This document shows, one piece after another, positions 53,911 to 63,969 of a stretch of 64,000 bases of DNA. The position numbers were made by a program, and so were the translations under genes. The DNA is taken from assembly GCF_001715975.1 (NCBI RefSeq), contig NZ_MARB01000001.1:62001-126000 (forward strand). The letters run 5' to 3'. Each line of letters begins with the position of its first letter. Within the stretch, counting starts at the first letter, position 1. The notes under the pieces are model-generated. The model saw only the letters and a program-made list of their open reading frames with translations. It did not search any database and had not been told where the DNA came from. The stretch comes from Candidatus Thiodiazotropha endolucinida. GTDB taxonomy: Bacteria; Pseudomonadota; Gammaproteobacteria; Chromatiales; Chromatiaceae.

Positions 53911-54849
53911 ATGCAGATCTTAAACAAAGAGGCCCGTTACGACTTGATGGGCAAGCGCAATCTTGCACTGGTACTGTCGGGTATACTGCTATTGATCTCA
54001 CTGGGCGCTATCATCGTCCGCGGACTCAACCTGGGGATTGATTTCACCGGCGGTACTCTTGTGGAAGTCGGATACCCACAGGCGGTAGAGCTACCGGTTG
54101 TGCGCGAGGCGCTGTCCAAGGATGGCTTTGGTGATGCGGTGATTCAACACTTCGGTACCTCCAAGGATGTGTTGGTCAGATTGGCGCCCCGGGAAGATAT
54201 TGAGAGTGCGGTACTCAGCGATCGCGCCTTTACTGCCATGCAGTCGATCGATCCGAATGTCGACCTGCGCAGGGTTGAATTCGTCGGCCCTCAGGTGGGT
54301 GATGAACTGACCGAGGATGGTGGCCTGGCGATGCTGTATGCCCTGATCGGCATCTTGATCTATGTGGGATTGCGATTCGAGTATCGTTTTGCCGTTGGAT
54401 CAGTGATCGCCCTGGTGCATGATGTACTGATCACAATCGGTTTCTTTGCCTTGTTCCAGGTGGAGTTCGATCTTCCGGTTCTGGCTGCCGTATTAGCGGT
54501 TATTGGTTATTCACTCAATGATACCATCGTCGTATTTGATCGCATTCGGGAGAACTTCAGAAAGATCCGCAAGGGCGAGGCAGTGAGTATCATCAATACA
54601 TCTGTCAACCAAACCCTTTCCCGAACCCTGATAACTTCAGGTACCACCCTGCTTGTTTTGGCCGCACTGTTCCTGTTTGGTGGTGAGATCATCCATGGAT
54701 TCGCCCTGGCGTTGATCGTGGGTGTGGTGATCGGCACGTACTCTTCAATCTATGTTGCAAGTAGTTCAGTGCTTTTCATGGGTGTAAGCCGTGCGGATCT
54801 GATGCCGGTGAAGAAAGAGGATGAGGGCGCTCAGGAAGAGGTGCCATGA
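53911..54849 (+). CDS. secF: Protein translocase subunit SecF
   Basis: 312 residues with six membrane segments. LNLGIDFTGGTLVEVGY is the D4-type motif, and the membrane block includes VIGYSLNDTIVVFDRIRENF and SVNQTLSRTLITSGTTLLVL. It is the partner of SecD. An intrinsic terminator follows its stop codon immediately. Confidence 0.97.
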   Translation: MQILNKEARYDLMGKRNLALVLSGILLLISLGAIIVRGLNLGIDFTGGTLVEVGYPQAVELPVVREALSKDGFGDAVIQHFGTSKDVLVRLAPREDIESAVLSDRAFTAMQSIDPNVDLRRVEFVGPQVGDELTEDGGLAMLYALIGILIYVGLRFEYRFAVGSVIALVHDVLITIGFFALFQVEFDLPVLAAVLAVIGYSLNDTIVVFDRIRENFRKIRKGEAVSIINTSVNQTLSRTLITSGTTLLVLAALFLFGGEIIHGFALALIVGVVIGTYSSIYVASSSVLFMGVSRADLMPVKKEDEGAQEEVP

Positions 54850-54851
54850 GT

Positions 54852-54884
54852 GATGGCCTCCGTTTCAGGAGGCTATCTCTTTTT
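54852..54884 (+). terminator. Intrinsic terminator of yajC-secD-secF
   Basis: GATGGCCTCC pairs with GGAGGCTATC (10 bp with one G-T), loop GTTTCA, then TCTTTTT. It overlaps the 3' end of the convergent small gene. Confidence 0.8.
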
Positions 54885-55067
54885 CGATCGTAGTACGCTC
54901 TCAATACTGTCCGAGGATAATCCATGGTCATCCATGGAGGCCATTGCAGGCGCCGTATCCGCTTGCATTTCAAGTGAAAACTCCCGCATACCGTGTAATA
55001 CGTCACGCATGATCATTTCCAGTGCATGGTCACTCAGTTTTTTTCTCTTTCTTAGGTCTTTTTCCAT
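54873..55067 (-). CDS. Small hypothetical protein convergent with secF
   Basis: 64 residues: MEKDLRKRKKLSDHALEMIM, RDVLHGMREFSLEMQADTAP and an acidic/basic C-terminus. It is cytoplasmic, helical, and has no signal or membrane segment. GGAACGG lies about 8-14 bases before the ATG. Codon use looks protein-like but no family is recognised. Its last codons are inside the secF terminator. Confidence 0.5.
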   Translation of the reverse strand: MEKDLRKRKKLSDHALEMIMRDVLHGMREFSLEMQADTAPAMASMDDHGLSSDSIESVLRSKKR

Positions 55068-55377
55068 GTTCGCCGTTCCATACGAATAGCGTTACTACGC
55101 AATTATCAGTTCTTGCAGAGGCACTGTTTTTCAGTGCATTCACACCAGCTAACGGTTACGTTTGGCTAATCTTGAGGGGCTTTCAGGTGGTTTGATTGAA
55201 TCTGTGAACCGGATTCTTGAGGATGGGAATTAACAGGCTGATGCAAATCTACACTTGCGGTTTAAAGGAACGATTAAACCGGTACCAACAGGCACTGGGG
55301 CGATGAAACCGGACTCAATTAACGGATTTACGCTGTGTGGATACCGCTGTTTTTTTTGCCCGATTTGCAATCGCCAT
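55068..55377. other. Intergenic region between the small gene and suhB
   Basis: 310 bases. It contains two hairpins without T-runs: GCACTG-TTTTT-CAGTGC (about 55124) and a perfect 8-bp repeat CGGTTTAA (55258-55265) with TTAAACCG (55274-55281). It should hold the promoter of the small minus-strand gene. Confidence 0.4.
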
Positions 55378-56175
55378 TCAAGCGGTCAGCTTGCTGTCGA
55401 GATGAGGCAGGATGCATTTCAGCATGGCATTGTGGACCTTGATGTTTCCGGCGATGACATTACCGGTTTCAAGATAGCGTTCGCCACCACCGATGTCAGT
55501 CACCAGTCCCCCCGCTTCTCTGACCAGGAGCGCCCCTGCGGCAAAGTCCCATTCACGCAGACCGAGTTCCCAGAAACCGTCCATCCGGCCGGCAGCCACA
55601 TAGGCGAAGTCGAGTGCGGCAGAGCCTGGACGACGCACACCCGCGCTATCCTTGATCAGAGCCTTCAGCATACCCATATAGTTGTCTGTGAATCTGAAGT
55701 CCCGATAGGGCAGACCGGTACCCAGCAGGGCGCCATTGAGCCCTTTTCGGCCGGAGACCCGGATCTTTTTGTCATTCAGCAACGCGCCCTCACCACGGCA
55801 AGCGGTATACATCTCTTCACTGACCGGGTCGTAGACGACACCGACCTCCAGGCGACCTTTGATCTTGAGGGCGATGGATACCGCGAATTGGGGGAAACCA
55901 TGCAAAAAGTTGGTCGTGCCATCCAGTGGATCGATGATCCAGATGTAGTCGTCAGCCCCCTGCTTGCCGCTCTCTTCCGCCAGAATGGCGTGATGTGGAT
56001 ATTTCTCACGCAGCAGATTGATAATCACAGCTTCTGCATTCCGGTCGACTTCGCTGACGAAGTCGTTACTACCTTTATCGCTGATCGTCAGGCGATCGAT
56101 CCGGTTGAAGTTACGGGTGATAATACGTCCGGCCTCGCGGGCGGCGCGTACGGCAATGGTGAGCATCGGATTCAT
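55378..56175 (-). CDS. suhB: Inositol monophosphatase family protein SuhB
   Basis: 265 residues of the lithium-sensitive phosphatase family. Metal-binding motifs are AILAEESG, IDPLDGTTNFLHGFP and, near the C-terminus, EWDFAAGALLVREAGG. In gammaproteobacteria SuhB also acts in rRNA transcription antitermination with the Nus factors. It is divergent from trmJ, as is common. Confidence 0.95.
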   Translation of the reverse strand: MNPMLTIAVRAAREAGRIITRNFNRIDRLTISDKGSNDFVSEVDRNAEAVIINLLREKYPHHAILAEESGKQGADDYIWIIDPLDGTTNFLHGFPQFAVSIALKIKGRLEVGVVYDPVSEEMYTACRGEGALLNDKKIRVSGRKGLNGALLGTGLPYRDFRFTDNYMGMLKALIKDSAGVRRPGSAALDFAYVAAGRMDGFWELGLREWDFAAGALLVREAGGLVTDIGGGERYLETGNVIAGNIKVHNAMLKCILPHLDSKLTA

Positions 56176-56351
56176 GGGCCGCGAGGATACAGCAAGTGGC
56201 GAGGAGGTTAAACTATTTCATACTTGATTTCGCCGGCATTTCTGAAGAATTCAGGAGAACCCTAAAAAACTATCGTCTAAGGACTTTGGCTCTTCACCAG
56301 TTCGAGTGGATTGATTGACTAACCAAGCAATTAACAAAGAACCATTGATTA

Positions 56352-56370
56352 GGCCGCAAATGAACGCCAA
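56352..56370 (-). repeat. Dispersed intergenic repeat, copy 2
   Basis: GGCCGCAAATGAACGCCAA is the inverted form of copy 3 (17 of 19 matches), 170 bases away, forming an inverted pair. Confidence 0.5.
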
Positions 56371-56534
56371 ACATCGCAAATACTTTGACAATGTACATGG
56401 ATAGCGCACTAGCCGTATCTTATTCATCTACCGATGTAGTCAATCTCTTCAGGTTTGTAAAAAACACACAGCGTAATGGTAGTAAGTCGTTGTTCGACTT
56501 TATCTTTAATAGTGTACAATTTTGCGTCTATTGG

Positions 56535-56559
56535 CAGTGATTGGCGTCTATTTGCGGCC
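56535..56559 (+). repeat. Dispersed intergenic repeat, copy 3
   Basis: GTGATTGGCGTCTATTTGCG followed by GCC. It matches the copy upstream of apbE and, inverted, copy 2. Confidence 0.5.
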
Positions 56560-56618
56560 GGTTTTATCGCAGTTTATTTCCCACTTGATTGGGGAAGTAC
56601 CAGGATTTTTATTCGTCT

Positions 56619-57344
56619 ATGTTGAAAAACATTCGCATCGTGTTGGTGGATACAAGCCATCCCGGCAATATCGGGGCGGCTGCCCGCGCCATGAAGAACA
56701 TGTCGCTGCGGCAACTCCACCTGGTAACACCCCAGCACTATCCTCATCAGGAAGCGACGTCCCGTGCCTCGGGGGCCGATGATCTGTTGAATAACGCCCG
56801 CGTAGCGGGATCCCTCGATGAAGCATTGACCGGATGCCGTCTTGTGGTGGGTACCAGCGCCCGTACCCGAAGCATCGACTGGCCTATCGTGACCCCCAGG
56901 GAGGCGGCCGCCAAGCTGGTACAGGAGGCCAGGTCGGGGGATGTCGCCCTGGTATTTGGGCGAGAGCGATCGGGTCTGACCAATAGTGAACTTGACCGTT
57001 GCACATTTCTTGTCCATATCCCGACCAATGAGGACTACAGCTCACTCAATCTGGGTGCGGCGGTTCAGATTCTGGCCTATGAGATCTACCTTGCCCAGCA
57101 ACAGGATCCGACCGTCAAGTCCGATTCTCAGAGGGATTTGGCGACCGCTGACATGCTGCAGGGCTTTCACGAGCATCTGGCCCAGGCGCTTGACGATATC
57201 GGTTTTACCGACCCGCGCCAGTCGCAGAAGCTGCTACGTCGGCTACGGAGCCTTTTTCAACGGGCCAGGCCGGATAAGGATGAAATCAATATCATGCGAG
57301 GGATCCTCAGTGCCATGCAGGGACGGAAGTCGATGCGGCGCTGA
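56619..57344 (+). CDS. trmJ: tRNA (cytidine/uridine-2'-O-)-methyltransferase TrmJ
   Basis: 241 residues of the SPOUT class, methylating position 32 of tRNAs. The start is MLKNIRIVLVDTSHPGNIGA. The SAM-binding knot includes VALVFGRERSGLTNSELDRC and IPTNEDYSSLNLGAAVQILA. A C-terminal helical extension (about 165-241) is as in E. coli. It sits upstream of cysE-iscR as in other gammaproteobacteria. Confidence 0.95.
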   Translation: MLKNIRIVLVDTSHPGNIGAAARAMKNMSLRQLHLVTPQHYPHQEATSRASGADDLLNNARVAGSLDEALTGCRLVVGTSARTRSIDWPIVTPREAAAKLVQEARSGDVALVFGRERSGLTNSELDRCTFLVHIPTNEDYSSLNLGAAVQILAYEIYLAQQQDPTVKSDSQRDLATADMLQGFHEHLAQALDDIGFTDPRQSQKLLRRLRSLFQRARPDKDEINIMRGILSAMQGRKSMRR

Positions 57345-57487
57345 CATATGTGACTGATTCCGGCACCCATCATGGGTCCATAAAAAAATACCCTAGTATT
57401 TTGTGCGGGATTGTGGATAATCTCCTACCCTCATGCCACCATTAAGGATGTGGCACCGGATTTTTTCACGCAAGCGTAGGTAGGCAG

Positions 57488-58312
57488 TTGGAAACAGGTG
57501 AACATAAAGTCTCTCGTTGGAAAGAGGATATCCAGAGCGTTTTCGATCGGGATCCTGCAGCACGTAATACCTTCGAGATTATCACTACCTACCCAGGTGT
57601 GCATGCGATCGTCTTTCACCGCCTCGCCCATGCCCTATGGGGTATTGGCTTGAAGTGGATTGCCCGGGTGATCTCCAATATCGCCAGGCTGTTCACCGGC
57701 ATAGAGATACATCCGGGAGCGGTTATCGGCAGGCGATTTTTTATCGATCACGGTATGGGAGTGGTCATCGGAGAGACCGCCATAATTGGTGATGATTGCA
57801 CCCTCTATCACGGCGTCACATTGGGCGGCACCAGTTGGGAAAAGGGAAAACGTCACCCTACCTTGGAAAACAACGTGGTTGTTGGTGCGGGGGCGAAGGT
57901 TCTCGGGCCGATCGTTGTTGGTGAAGGCGTTAGAATCGGCTCCAACTCGGTGGTTGTGAAGGATGTACCTGCCGGTTCAACTGTGGTGGGTGTTCCGGGA
58001 AAGCTGATCACCGCCAGAAAGCCGGAGCAGGAAGGCCATCGGGAGAAGATTGCCAAAAAGATAGGTTTCGACGCCTATGGGGCGACCAAGGATGCCGCGG
58101 ATCCCGTAGCGCACGCCATCAACTGCATGCTTGACCATATCCATGTCATGGACAAGAAAATGGAGTCGATGTGTGAAGCCATGAAACGGCTTGGCGTGGA
58201 TGAAGAGGAGACCAATCTGCCCGCATTGGATTCCTGCGAGATTGTCTCGACAGCTGAGGAGTTGCAAAAACTTGATGAAGAGGTTCCTGAGAAAGAGAAA
58301 ACCACCGAATAA
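57488..58312 (+). CDS. cysE: Serine O-acetyltransferase
   Basis: 274 residues. It makes O-acetylserine for cysteine synthesis, a logical partner for the adjacent Fe-S cluster genes. An N-terminal helical domain precedes the left-handed beta-helix of hexapeptide repeats ([28 protein letters not shown]-type [40 protein letters not shown]). The start appears to be TTG at 57488. The C-terminus is longer than in short epsilon-type CysE proteins (tail rich in Glu/Lys). Confidence 0.93.
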   Translation: METGEHKVSRWKEDIQSVFDRDPAARNTFEIITTYPGVHAIVFHRLAHALWGIGLKWIARVISNIARLFTGIEIHPGAVIGRRFFIDHGMGVVIGETAIIGDDCTLYHGVTLGGTSWEKGKRHPTLENNVVVGAGAKVLGPIVVGEGVRIGSNSVVVKDVPAGSTVVGVPGKLITARKPEQEGHREKIAKKIGFDAYGATKDAADPVAHAINCMLDHIHVMDKKMESMCEAMKRLGVDEEETNLPALDSCEIVSTAEELQKLDEEVPEKEKTTE

Positions 58313-58328
58313 ACCGGGTGGGATAATC

Positions 58329-58356
58329 TTGACTAATTTGCTTGGGAATGTATATT
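58329..58356 (+). promoter_or_regulatory. isc operon promoter with probable IscR type 1 site
   Basis: TTGACT (58329-58334) and TATATT (58351-58356) with 16-base spacing. The spacer AATTTGCTTGGGAATG resembles the type 1 IscR box found over iscR promoters, where 2Fe-2S IscR represses its own operon. Confidence 0.65.
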
Positions 58357-58387
58357 AGCGATTGGAAATATTCACGGAGCTCATGAA

Positions 58388-58891
58388 GTGAAGCTTACCA
58401 CAAAAGGTCGATACGCAGTGACAGCCATGCTGGATCTATCCCTCCACTACGGGGAGGGCCCCATAACGCTTGCCGACATCGCTCAGCGCCAAGGCATATC
58501 CCTCTCATATCTGGAGCAGTTGTTTTCTCGTTTGCGCAAAAAATCGCTGGTTGCCAGTGTGCGTGGCCCCGGCGGCGGCTATAGCCTGGGCAGGGGCGCG
58601 GATGAGATTTTTGTGGGTGAGGTAATCTCTGCAGTGGATGAGAATATCGATACAACCCGCTGTAACGGAGCGCATAATTGCCAAAACAATGAGCGCTGCC
58701 TTACGCATGATCTGTGGTCGGATCTCAGTAATCAGATCTACGGTTATCTCAACAAAATCAGTCTGCAGGATCTGATGGACCGCCAGGCCGTGCGGGAAGT
58801 GGCGGACCGTCAGGATCACCCCAATCAGGAGCAACCGGGGTTGGATGTCTCATCATTAGTGGATGGATCAGGTGACTTGGCTGGCGCCTGA
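58388..58891 (+). CDS. iscR: Fe-S cluster regulator IscR
   Basis: 167 residues from GTG (GGAG 8 bases upstream). An Rrf2 winged-helix domain ([50 protein letters not shown]) is followed by the 2Fe-2S ligands Cys92, Cys98, Cys104 and His107. It represses the isc operon when holo. First gene of the operon. Confidence 0.96.
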   Translation: MKLTTKGRYAVTAMLDLSLHYGEGPITLADIAQRQGISLSYLEQLFSRLRKKSLVASVRGPGGGYSLGRGADEIFVGEVISAVDENIDTTRCNGAHNCQNNERCLTHDLWSDLSNQIYGYLNKISLQDLMDRQAVREVADRQDHPNQEQPGLDVSSLVDGSGDLAGA

Positions 58892-58915
58892 TGACGAACG
58901 ATGTCGGAGTTTGAG

Positions 58916-60130
58916 ATGAAGTTACCCATCTACATGGACTATTCGGCCACAACACCGGTGGATCCCCGGGTTGCAGATATCATGTGCAGCTATCTTACCC
59001 CGGATGGCAATTTCGGTAATGCCGCATCCCGGTCCCATGCCTTTGGCTGGACTGCCGACGAAGCTATTACCTCGGCGCGGCGTCAGGTGGCGGACCTGGT
59101 GAATGCCGATCCCAAGGAGATTGTCTGGACATCTGGGGCAACCGAATCCGACAACCTGGCGATAAAGGGGGTGGCGGATTTCTACGCCAAAAAGGGACGC
59201 CATATCGTCACCTGCAAGACCGAGCACAAGGCAGTACTGGATACTTGTCGACAGCTCGAACGTCACGATTATGAGGTGACCTACCTCGATCCCGAACCCA
59301 ACGGTCTGATAGACCTGGCCAAACTGGAAGCCGCACTGCGTGATGACACCATTCTCGTCTCGATTATGCATGCCAACAATGAGATCGGCGTGATTCAGGA
59401 CATCGAGTCGATCGGTGAGATGACCCGTGATCGCAAGATGCTATTTCATGTGGATGCCGCGCAGAGTGCCGGTAAGGTGCCGATCGATCTGCAGCGACAG
59501 AAGGTGGACCTGATGTCATTCTCGGCACATAAGCTATATGGACCGAAAGGTATTGGTGCCCTCTATGTCAGACGCAAGCCGAGGGTGCGCCTGGAGGCCC
59601 AGATGCATGGCGGCGGCCATGAGCGCGGTATGCGTTCCGGCACCCTTGCGACTCACCAGATTGTCGGCATAGGCGAAGCCTTCAGGCTCGCAGGTGAAGA
59701 GATGGCGAATGAGAACGAAAGGATCCTGGGCCTGCGCAATCGACTCTGGGCCGGTATCAGCGATATTGAAGAGGTCTATCTGAATGGTGATGAAGACCAG
59801 CGGTTGGCCGGAAACCTGAATGTCAGCTTCGCATTCGTTGAGGGCGAGTCCCTGATCATGGCGCTCAAGGACCTTGCTGTTTCATCGGGTTCGGCCTGCA
59901 CCTCGGCAAGCCTGGAGCCGAGTTATGTGTTACGGGCTTTGGGCCGGGAGGATGAATTGGCGCACAGTTCCATTCGCTTTACCCTTGGTCGTTTTTCAAC
60001 CGTGGAAGAGGTGGATTACGCCATCAAGAAAATTCAAACAGAAGTGGAGCGGCTGCGTGAACTGTCGCCCCTATGGGAGATGTTCAAGGACGGCGTCGAT
60101 CTGAAATCAATTCAATGGGCAGCGCACTAG
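58916..60130 (+). CDS. iscS: Cysteine desulfurase IscS
   Basis: 404 residues from ATG 58916, identical in length to E. coli IscS. PLP lysine Lys206 ([12 protein letters not shown]) and the mobile-loop Cys328 ([10 protein letters not shown]) that carries the persulfide. It supplies sulfur to IscU and to tRNA thiolation. ATG 58901 is in frame but lacks family support. Confidence 0.97.
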   Translation: MKLPIYMDYSATTPVDPRVADIMCSYLTPDGNFGNAASRSHAFGWTADEAITSARRQVADLVNADPKEIVWTSGATESDNLAIKGVADFYAKKGRHIVTCKTEHKAVLDTCRQLERHDYEVTYLDPEPNGLIDLAKLEAALRDDTILVSIMHANNEIGVIQDIESIGEMTRDRKMLFHVDAAQSAGKVPIDLQRQKVDLMSFSAHKLYGPKGIGALYVRRKPRVRLEAQMHGGGHERGMRSGTLATHQIVGIGEAFRLAGEEMANENERILGLRNRLWAGISDIEEVYLNGDEDQRLAGNLNVSFAFVEGESLIMALKDLAVSSGSACTSASLEPSYVLRALGREDELAHSSIRFTLGRFSTVEEVDYAIKKIQTEVERLRELSPLWEMFKDGVDLKSIQWAAH

Positions 60131-60163
60131 TGCGCGCTCAACGTCATTCAGAGGTTGTAGATC

Positions 60164-60547
60164 ATGGCATACAGTGAAAAGGTTCTTGATCATTACGAAA
60201 ACCCGCGTAATGTGGGCAGCTTTGATAAAGATGACACCAGTGTGGGAACCGGAATGGTGGGGGCGCCAGCATGCGGTGACGTGATGCGGCTGCAGATAAA
60301 GGTCAACGATGACGGGGTCATCGAGGATGCCCGCTTTAAAACCTATGGTTGTGGTTCCGCGATCGCTTCCAGTAGCCTGCTGACTGAATGGGTTAAGGGA
60401 AAAACCCTGGAGCAGGCGCAGGAGATAAAGAATGCCGATATTGCAGAAGAGTTGGCGCTACCGCCAGTCAAGGTGCATTGTTCTGTATTGGCGGAGGATG
60501 CTATAAAAGCGGCGATCAAAGACTTTTCCGATAAAAAGGAGAAGTAA
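60164..60547 (+). CDS. iscU: Fe-S cluster scaffold IscU
   Basis: 127 residues. Cluster ligands are Cys37, Cys63 and Cys106, and the HscA-recognition motif LPPVK is at 99-103. It builds the 2Fe-2S cluster with IscS and hands it on through HscBA. Confidence 0.97.
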   Translation: MAYSEKVLDHYENPRNVGSFDKDDTSVGTGMVGAPACGDVMRLQIKVNDDGVIEDARFKTYGCGSAIASSSLLTEWVKGKTLEQAQEIKNADIAEELALPPVKVHCSVLAEDAIKAAIKDFSDKKEK

Positions 60548-60582
60548 ACGGTATGGTGCGGCAATCTCGATGAGTAGCAGAC

Positions 60583-60906
60583 ATGAGCATTACGATTACA
60601 GAAGCGGCAGCCGATAGAGTTCAGGCGTATCTCGCCAGTCGTGGTAGAGGATTGGGGATACGGTTGAGCGTGCGTACCTCAGGCTGTTCCGGCATGGCTT
60701 ATGAGATGGAGTTTGTAGATGAGCTTCAGGAGGATGACCAGGTATTTGAAGACCGGGGAGTCCAGGTGGTGATCGATCCCAAGAGTCTTGTCTATCTGGA
60801 TGGCACTGAAGTCGACTATGCCCGCGAAGGTCTCAATGAAGGCTTTAAATTCAATAATCCAAACGCGAAAAGCGAGTGTGGATGTGGCGAGAGTTTCAAC
60901 GTCTAA
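60583..60906 (+). CDS. iscA: A-type Fe-S carrier IscA
   Basis: 107 residues with the three conserved cysteines Cys35, Cys99 and Cys101 ([18 protein letters not shown]). It is a carrier for 4Fe-4S assembly. It is followed by an intrinsic terminator. Confidence 0.97.
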   Translation: MSITITEAAADRVQAYLASRGRGLGIRLSVRTSGCSGMAYEMEFVDELQEDDQVFEDRGVQVVIDPKSLVYLDGTEVDYAREGLNEGFKFNNPNAKSECGCGESFNV

Positions 60907-60929
60907 GAATGGGTTGAAAAAGGGTATGA

Positions 60930-60958
60930 AACGGCTGCCTTAAGGCAGCCGTTTTTTT
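60930..60958 (+). terminator. Intrinsic terminator/attenuator between iscA and hscB
   Basis: AACGGCTGCC (60930-60939), loop TTAA, GGCAGCCGTT (60944-60953) and a T-run to 60958. The hscB ATG begins 5 bases later, so downstream genes depend on readthrough or another promoter. Confidence 0.85.
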
Positions 60959-60962
60959 CGAT

Positions 60963-61511
60963 ATGCTGGATTTTTCGAAAAACTACTTTGATCTTTTTGG
61001 CTTGCCGATTAGCTATATTGTTGATGGCAACTCGCTATCCGAGCGCTATCGCGAGTTACAAAGGGTGATTCATCCTGATCGTTTTGCCAATGCAACCGAA
61101 CAGGAGCGGAGACTGTCGGTACAGAGTGCAGCACTCATCAATGAGGCATTTGAGACACTTAAAGACCCAATTGCACGCGGTAGTTATCTGTTGTTGTTGC
61201 ATGGTATTGAGATGGATACCCTGAATGAATCAACCCAGGATATGGCCTTTCTCATGCAGCAGATGGAATTGAGGGAAGAGCTGGAGGAGATTCGGGGACA
61301 AGCCGATCCCTACCAGGCAATCATGGACCTGCGTGGCCGGATCAATAAGCAGATCAATAGTTTGGTGGCTCAGTTGGCCGTCTATTTTGAAACGCCGACG
61401 GAAGAGCAGTTGCAAGCCGCCCGCGAGATTTTGCGAAAAATGCGCTTTTTGCAGAAGTTGCACACCGAAGCAGAGAGCGTTGAAGCTGATATGGAAGATG
61501 AGTTGAATTGA
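60963..61511 (+). CDS. hscB: J-type co-chaperone HscB
   Basis: 182 residues. The J-domain has its HPD motif in RVIHPDRFANA, then a C-terminal three-helix IscU-binding domain. It brings IscU to HscA. There is no purine-rich Shine-Dalgarno because the terminator's T-run occupies that position. Confidence 0.95.
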   Translation: MLDFSKNYFDLFGLPISYIVDGNSLSERYRELQRVIHPDRFANATEQERRLSVQSAALINEAFETLKDPIARGSYLLLLHGIEMDTLNESTQDMAFLMQQMELREELEEIRGQADPYQAIMDLRGRINKQINSLVAQLAVYFETPTEEQLQAAREILRKMRFLQKLHTEAESVEADMEDELN

Positions 61512-61534
61512 CTTATCGGATGGAAGAGAGATAG

Positions 61535-63406
61535 ATGGCACTGCTGCAGATTTCAGAACCGGGCCAGGCGCAGGCACCTCATCAACACCGTCTGGCTGTG
61601 GGTATCGACCTGGGTACCACCAATTCCCTGGTGGCGACTGTACGCAGCGGCACGGCCGATACCCTGCCCGACGAAGAGGGGCGTCATCTGTTGCCATCCG
61701 TAGTGAGGTATCAACAGGGCTCAGTACAGGTGGGCCATGAAGCGAAACAGACCGAAACGGATGACCCATTGAATACGATCTCATCGGCGAAGCGGCTAAT
61801 CGGGCGCGGGATCGATGATATCAAAACCCTGGGGAGCCGGCTTCCCTATCGCTTTGTACAGGAGCACACCAGCGTACCGCGTATCGAGACGATGGCGGGA
61901 GAGGTCAGCCCTGTTGAGGTCTCGGCAGAAATACTCAAAGTACTGGCAAAACGGGCTGTGTCGACACTGGGTGGTGAGTTGAGCGGCGTTGTGATCACTG
62001 TGCCTGCTTACTTCGATGAAGCCCAGCGACAGGCCACGAAGGATGCCGCAAAATTGGCGGGAGTACACGTATTGCGCCTGTTGAACGAACCGACAGCGGC
62101 CGCCGTGGCTTACGGTCTGGACAAAGGTGCCGAGGGCGTGCATGCCATCTATGATCTGGGTGGCGGCACATTTGATATCTCAATCCTGAGACTCAATAAG
62201 GGCGTCTTCGAAGTCATGGCCACGGGCGGGGATTCGGCGCTTGGCGGCGATGATTTCGATCGTGTGGTGGCTGAGTGGATCATGCAACAGGCCGGGATTG
62301 GACATGATGCCGATCATGCACAGATGAAACGCCTCATGCTGGCAGGTTGCACAGCCAAAGAGAGACTGACAGAAGCCGAAGAGACCCTCGTGAGTGTTGA
62401 GTTGGATGGGGGCGACAAGTGGCAGGGAAGACTGCAGCGGTCGAAGTTCAATGAACTGATCGATCCATTGGTCAAAAAGACCCTGATTGCCTGCCGCAGG
62501 GCGATGCGGGATGCCGGGATCAGCGCGGATGAGGTACAAGAGGTGGTCATGGTTGGTGGATCGACTCGAGTGCCGAGAGTACGCGAGAAGGTGGGCGAAC
62601 TGTTCGCGACACAACCGCTGGTGGAGATCGATCCCGATCGGGTGGTAGCTGTTGGTGCCGCTATCCAGGCCGATATTCTCGCCGGCAACAAGCCGGATAG
62701 TGAGATGTTGCTGTTGGATGTCATTCCACTCTCCCTCGGAATAGAAACCATGGGCGGTTTGAGTGAAAAGCTGATCAGCCGCAATACCACCATACCGGTG
62801 GCGAGAGCGCAGGAGTTCACCACCTTTAAAGACGGCCAGACCGCAATGGCGATCCATGTCGTGCAGGGGGAACGGGAGCTGGTCACTGATTGTCGCTCAC
62901 TGGCGCGCTTTGAACTGCGTGGAATACCATCCATGGTGGCTGGTGCTGCACGGATTCGGGTGACCTTTGCGGTTGATGCGGATGGCCTGTTGAATGTCAG
63001 CGCAGTGGAACAGAGCAGCGGGGTCCAGTCCAGCATCGAGGTCAAGCCTTCCTATGGATTGACCGACAATGAGATCGAATCGATGTTGCGGGACTCCATT
63101 GAACATGCCGGCGAGGATAAACAGCTGCGCAGCCTGCGCGAGCAGCAGGTGGAAGCGGATAGGGTGATTGAGGCGCTGGAGGCGGCTTTGACCGAGGATG
63201 GCGATCGTTTACTCGATTCTGATGAACGTCAGCAGGTGGAGCAAGCACTTGGTGCATTGAAATCGGTTGCCCGGGCCGATGATCAAAAGGTGATTAAAGG
63301 GGCCATTGAGCAGCTCGAAAGTGTCTGTGGATTCTATGTTGAACGACGGATGAATCAGAGTATTAAACAGGCCATGTCAGGGCACAAGGTGGATGAATTC
63401 GAATAG
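61535..63406 (+). CDS. hscA: Hsp70-type chaperone HscA
   Basis: 623 residues. The nucleotide-binding domain ([60 protein letters not shown]) is followed by a substrate-binding domain that grips the LPPVK motif of IscU. Length matches the family. 23 bases after hscB. Confidence 0.97.
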   Translation: MALLQISEPGQAQAPHQHRLAVGIDLGTTNSLVATVRSGTADTLPDEEGRHLLPSVVRYQQGSVQVGHEAKQTETDDPLNTISSAKRLIGRGIDDIKTLGSRLPYRFVQEHTSVPRIETMAGEVSPVEVSAEILKVLAKRAVSTLGGELSGVVITVPAYFDEAQRQATKDAAKLAGVHVLRLLNEPTAAAVAYGLDKGAEGVHAIYDLGGGTFDISILRLNKGVFEVMATGGDSALGGDDFDRVVAEWIMQQAGIGHDADHAQMKRLMLAGCTAKERLTEAEETLVSVELDGGDKWQGRLQRSKFNELIDPLVKKTLIACRRAMRDAGISADEVQEVVMVGGSTRVPRVREKVGELFATQPLVEIDPDRVVAVGAAIQADILAGNKPDSEMLLLDVIPLSLGIETMGGLSEKLISRNTTIPVARAQEFTTFKDGQTAMAIHVVQGERELVTDCRSLARFELRGIPSMVAGAARIRVTFAVDADGLLNVSAVEQSSGVQSSIEVKPSYGLTDNEIESMLRDSIEHAGEDKQLRSLREQQVEADRVIEALEAALTEDGDRLLDSDERQQVEQALGALKSVARADDQKVIKGAIEQLESVCGFYVERRMNQSIKQAMSGHKVDEFE

Positions 63407-63414
63407 GCGGCGGT

Positions 63415-63753
63415 ATGACACGTATTATATTTTTACCACATGAAGAGATCTGCCCTGAAGGCATGGTTATCGAAGCGGAGCCCGGTACCACAATTTGTGA
63501 TGCAGCCCTACAGAACGGTATAGAGATCGAGCATGCCTGTGAGAAATCCTGTGCCTGCACCACTTGCCACGTCATCATTCGCGAGGGCTTCGAATCCCTT
63601 GAAGAAGCGGAAGAGACAGAGGAAGATATGCTCGATAAGGCATGGGGGTTGGAACCGGAATCACGTCTCAGTTGTCAGGCGGTGGTTGGTGATGAGGATC
63701 TGGTGATCGAAATCCCAAAATACACCATCAATATGGTAGCAGAGCATCATTGA
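63415..63753 (+). CDS. fdx: ISC system 2Fe-2S ferredoxin
   Basis: 112 residues, adrenodoxin type. Cluster ligands are Cys42, Cys48, Cys51 and Cys87, with an extra Cys46 as in E. coli Fdx. It donates electrons for cluster assembly. Confidence 0.97.
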   Translation: MTRIIFLPHEEICPEGMVIEAEPGTTICDAALQNGIEIEHACEKSCACTTCHVIIREGFESLEEAEETEEDMLDKAWGLEPESRLSCQAVVGDEDLVIEIPKYTINMVAEHH

Positions 63754-63768
63754 GGAGAGGAGGCGGCA

Positions 63769-63969
63769 ATGGGTTTGAAGTGGACCGAAAGTCTGGATAT
63801 CGCCATAGCGCTGGATGAGAAGCACCCCGATGTTGATCCGCGTTTTCTCAATTTCGTCGATTTACGAGACTGGGTCGTTGTCCTCGACGAATTTGATGAC
63901 GATCCCCACCATTCCGGAGAAAGGGTCCTGGAAGCGATACAGGCTGCCTGGATAGAGGAACGGGAGTGA
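63769..63969 (+). CDS. iscX: IscX (YfhJ) iron-binding regulator of IscS
   Basis: 66 acidic residues, MGLKWTESLDIAIALDEKHP to HSGERVLEAIQAAWIEERE, the family length. It binds IscS and iron and slows cluster formation. Last gene of the isc operon; the window ends 31 bases later. Confidence 0.96.
   Translation: MGLKWTESLDIAIALDEKHPDVDPRFLNFVDLRDWVVVLDEFDDDPHHSGERVLEAIQAAWIEERE

Larger units (their letters stand above)
56176..56618. other. Divergent suhB-trmJ region with an inverted pair of dispersed repeats
   Basis: 443 bases. Apart from the two repeat copies (56352-56370 and 56535-56559) it is AT-rich without a gene. Promoters for suhB and trmJ must lie here; none is assigned. Confidence 0.4.
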
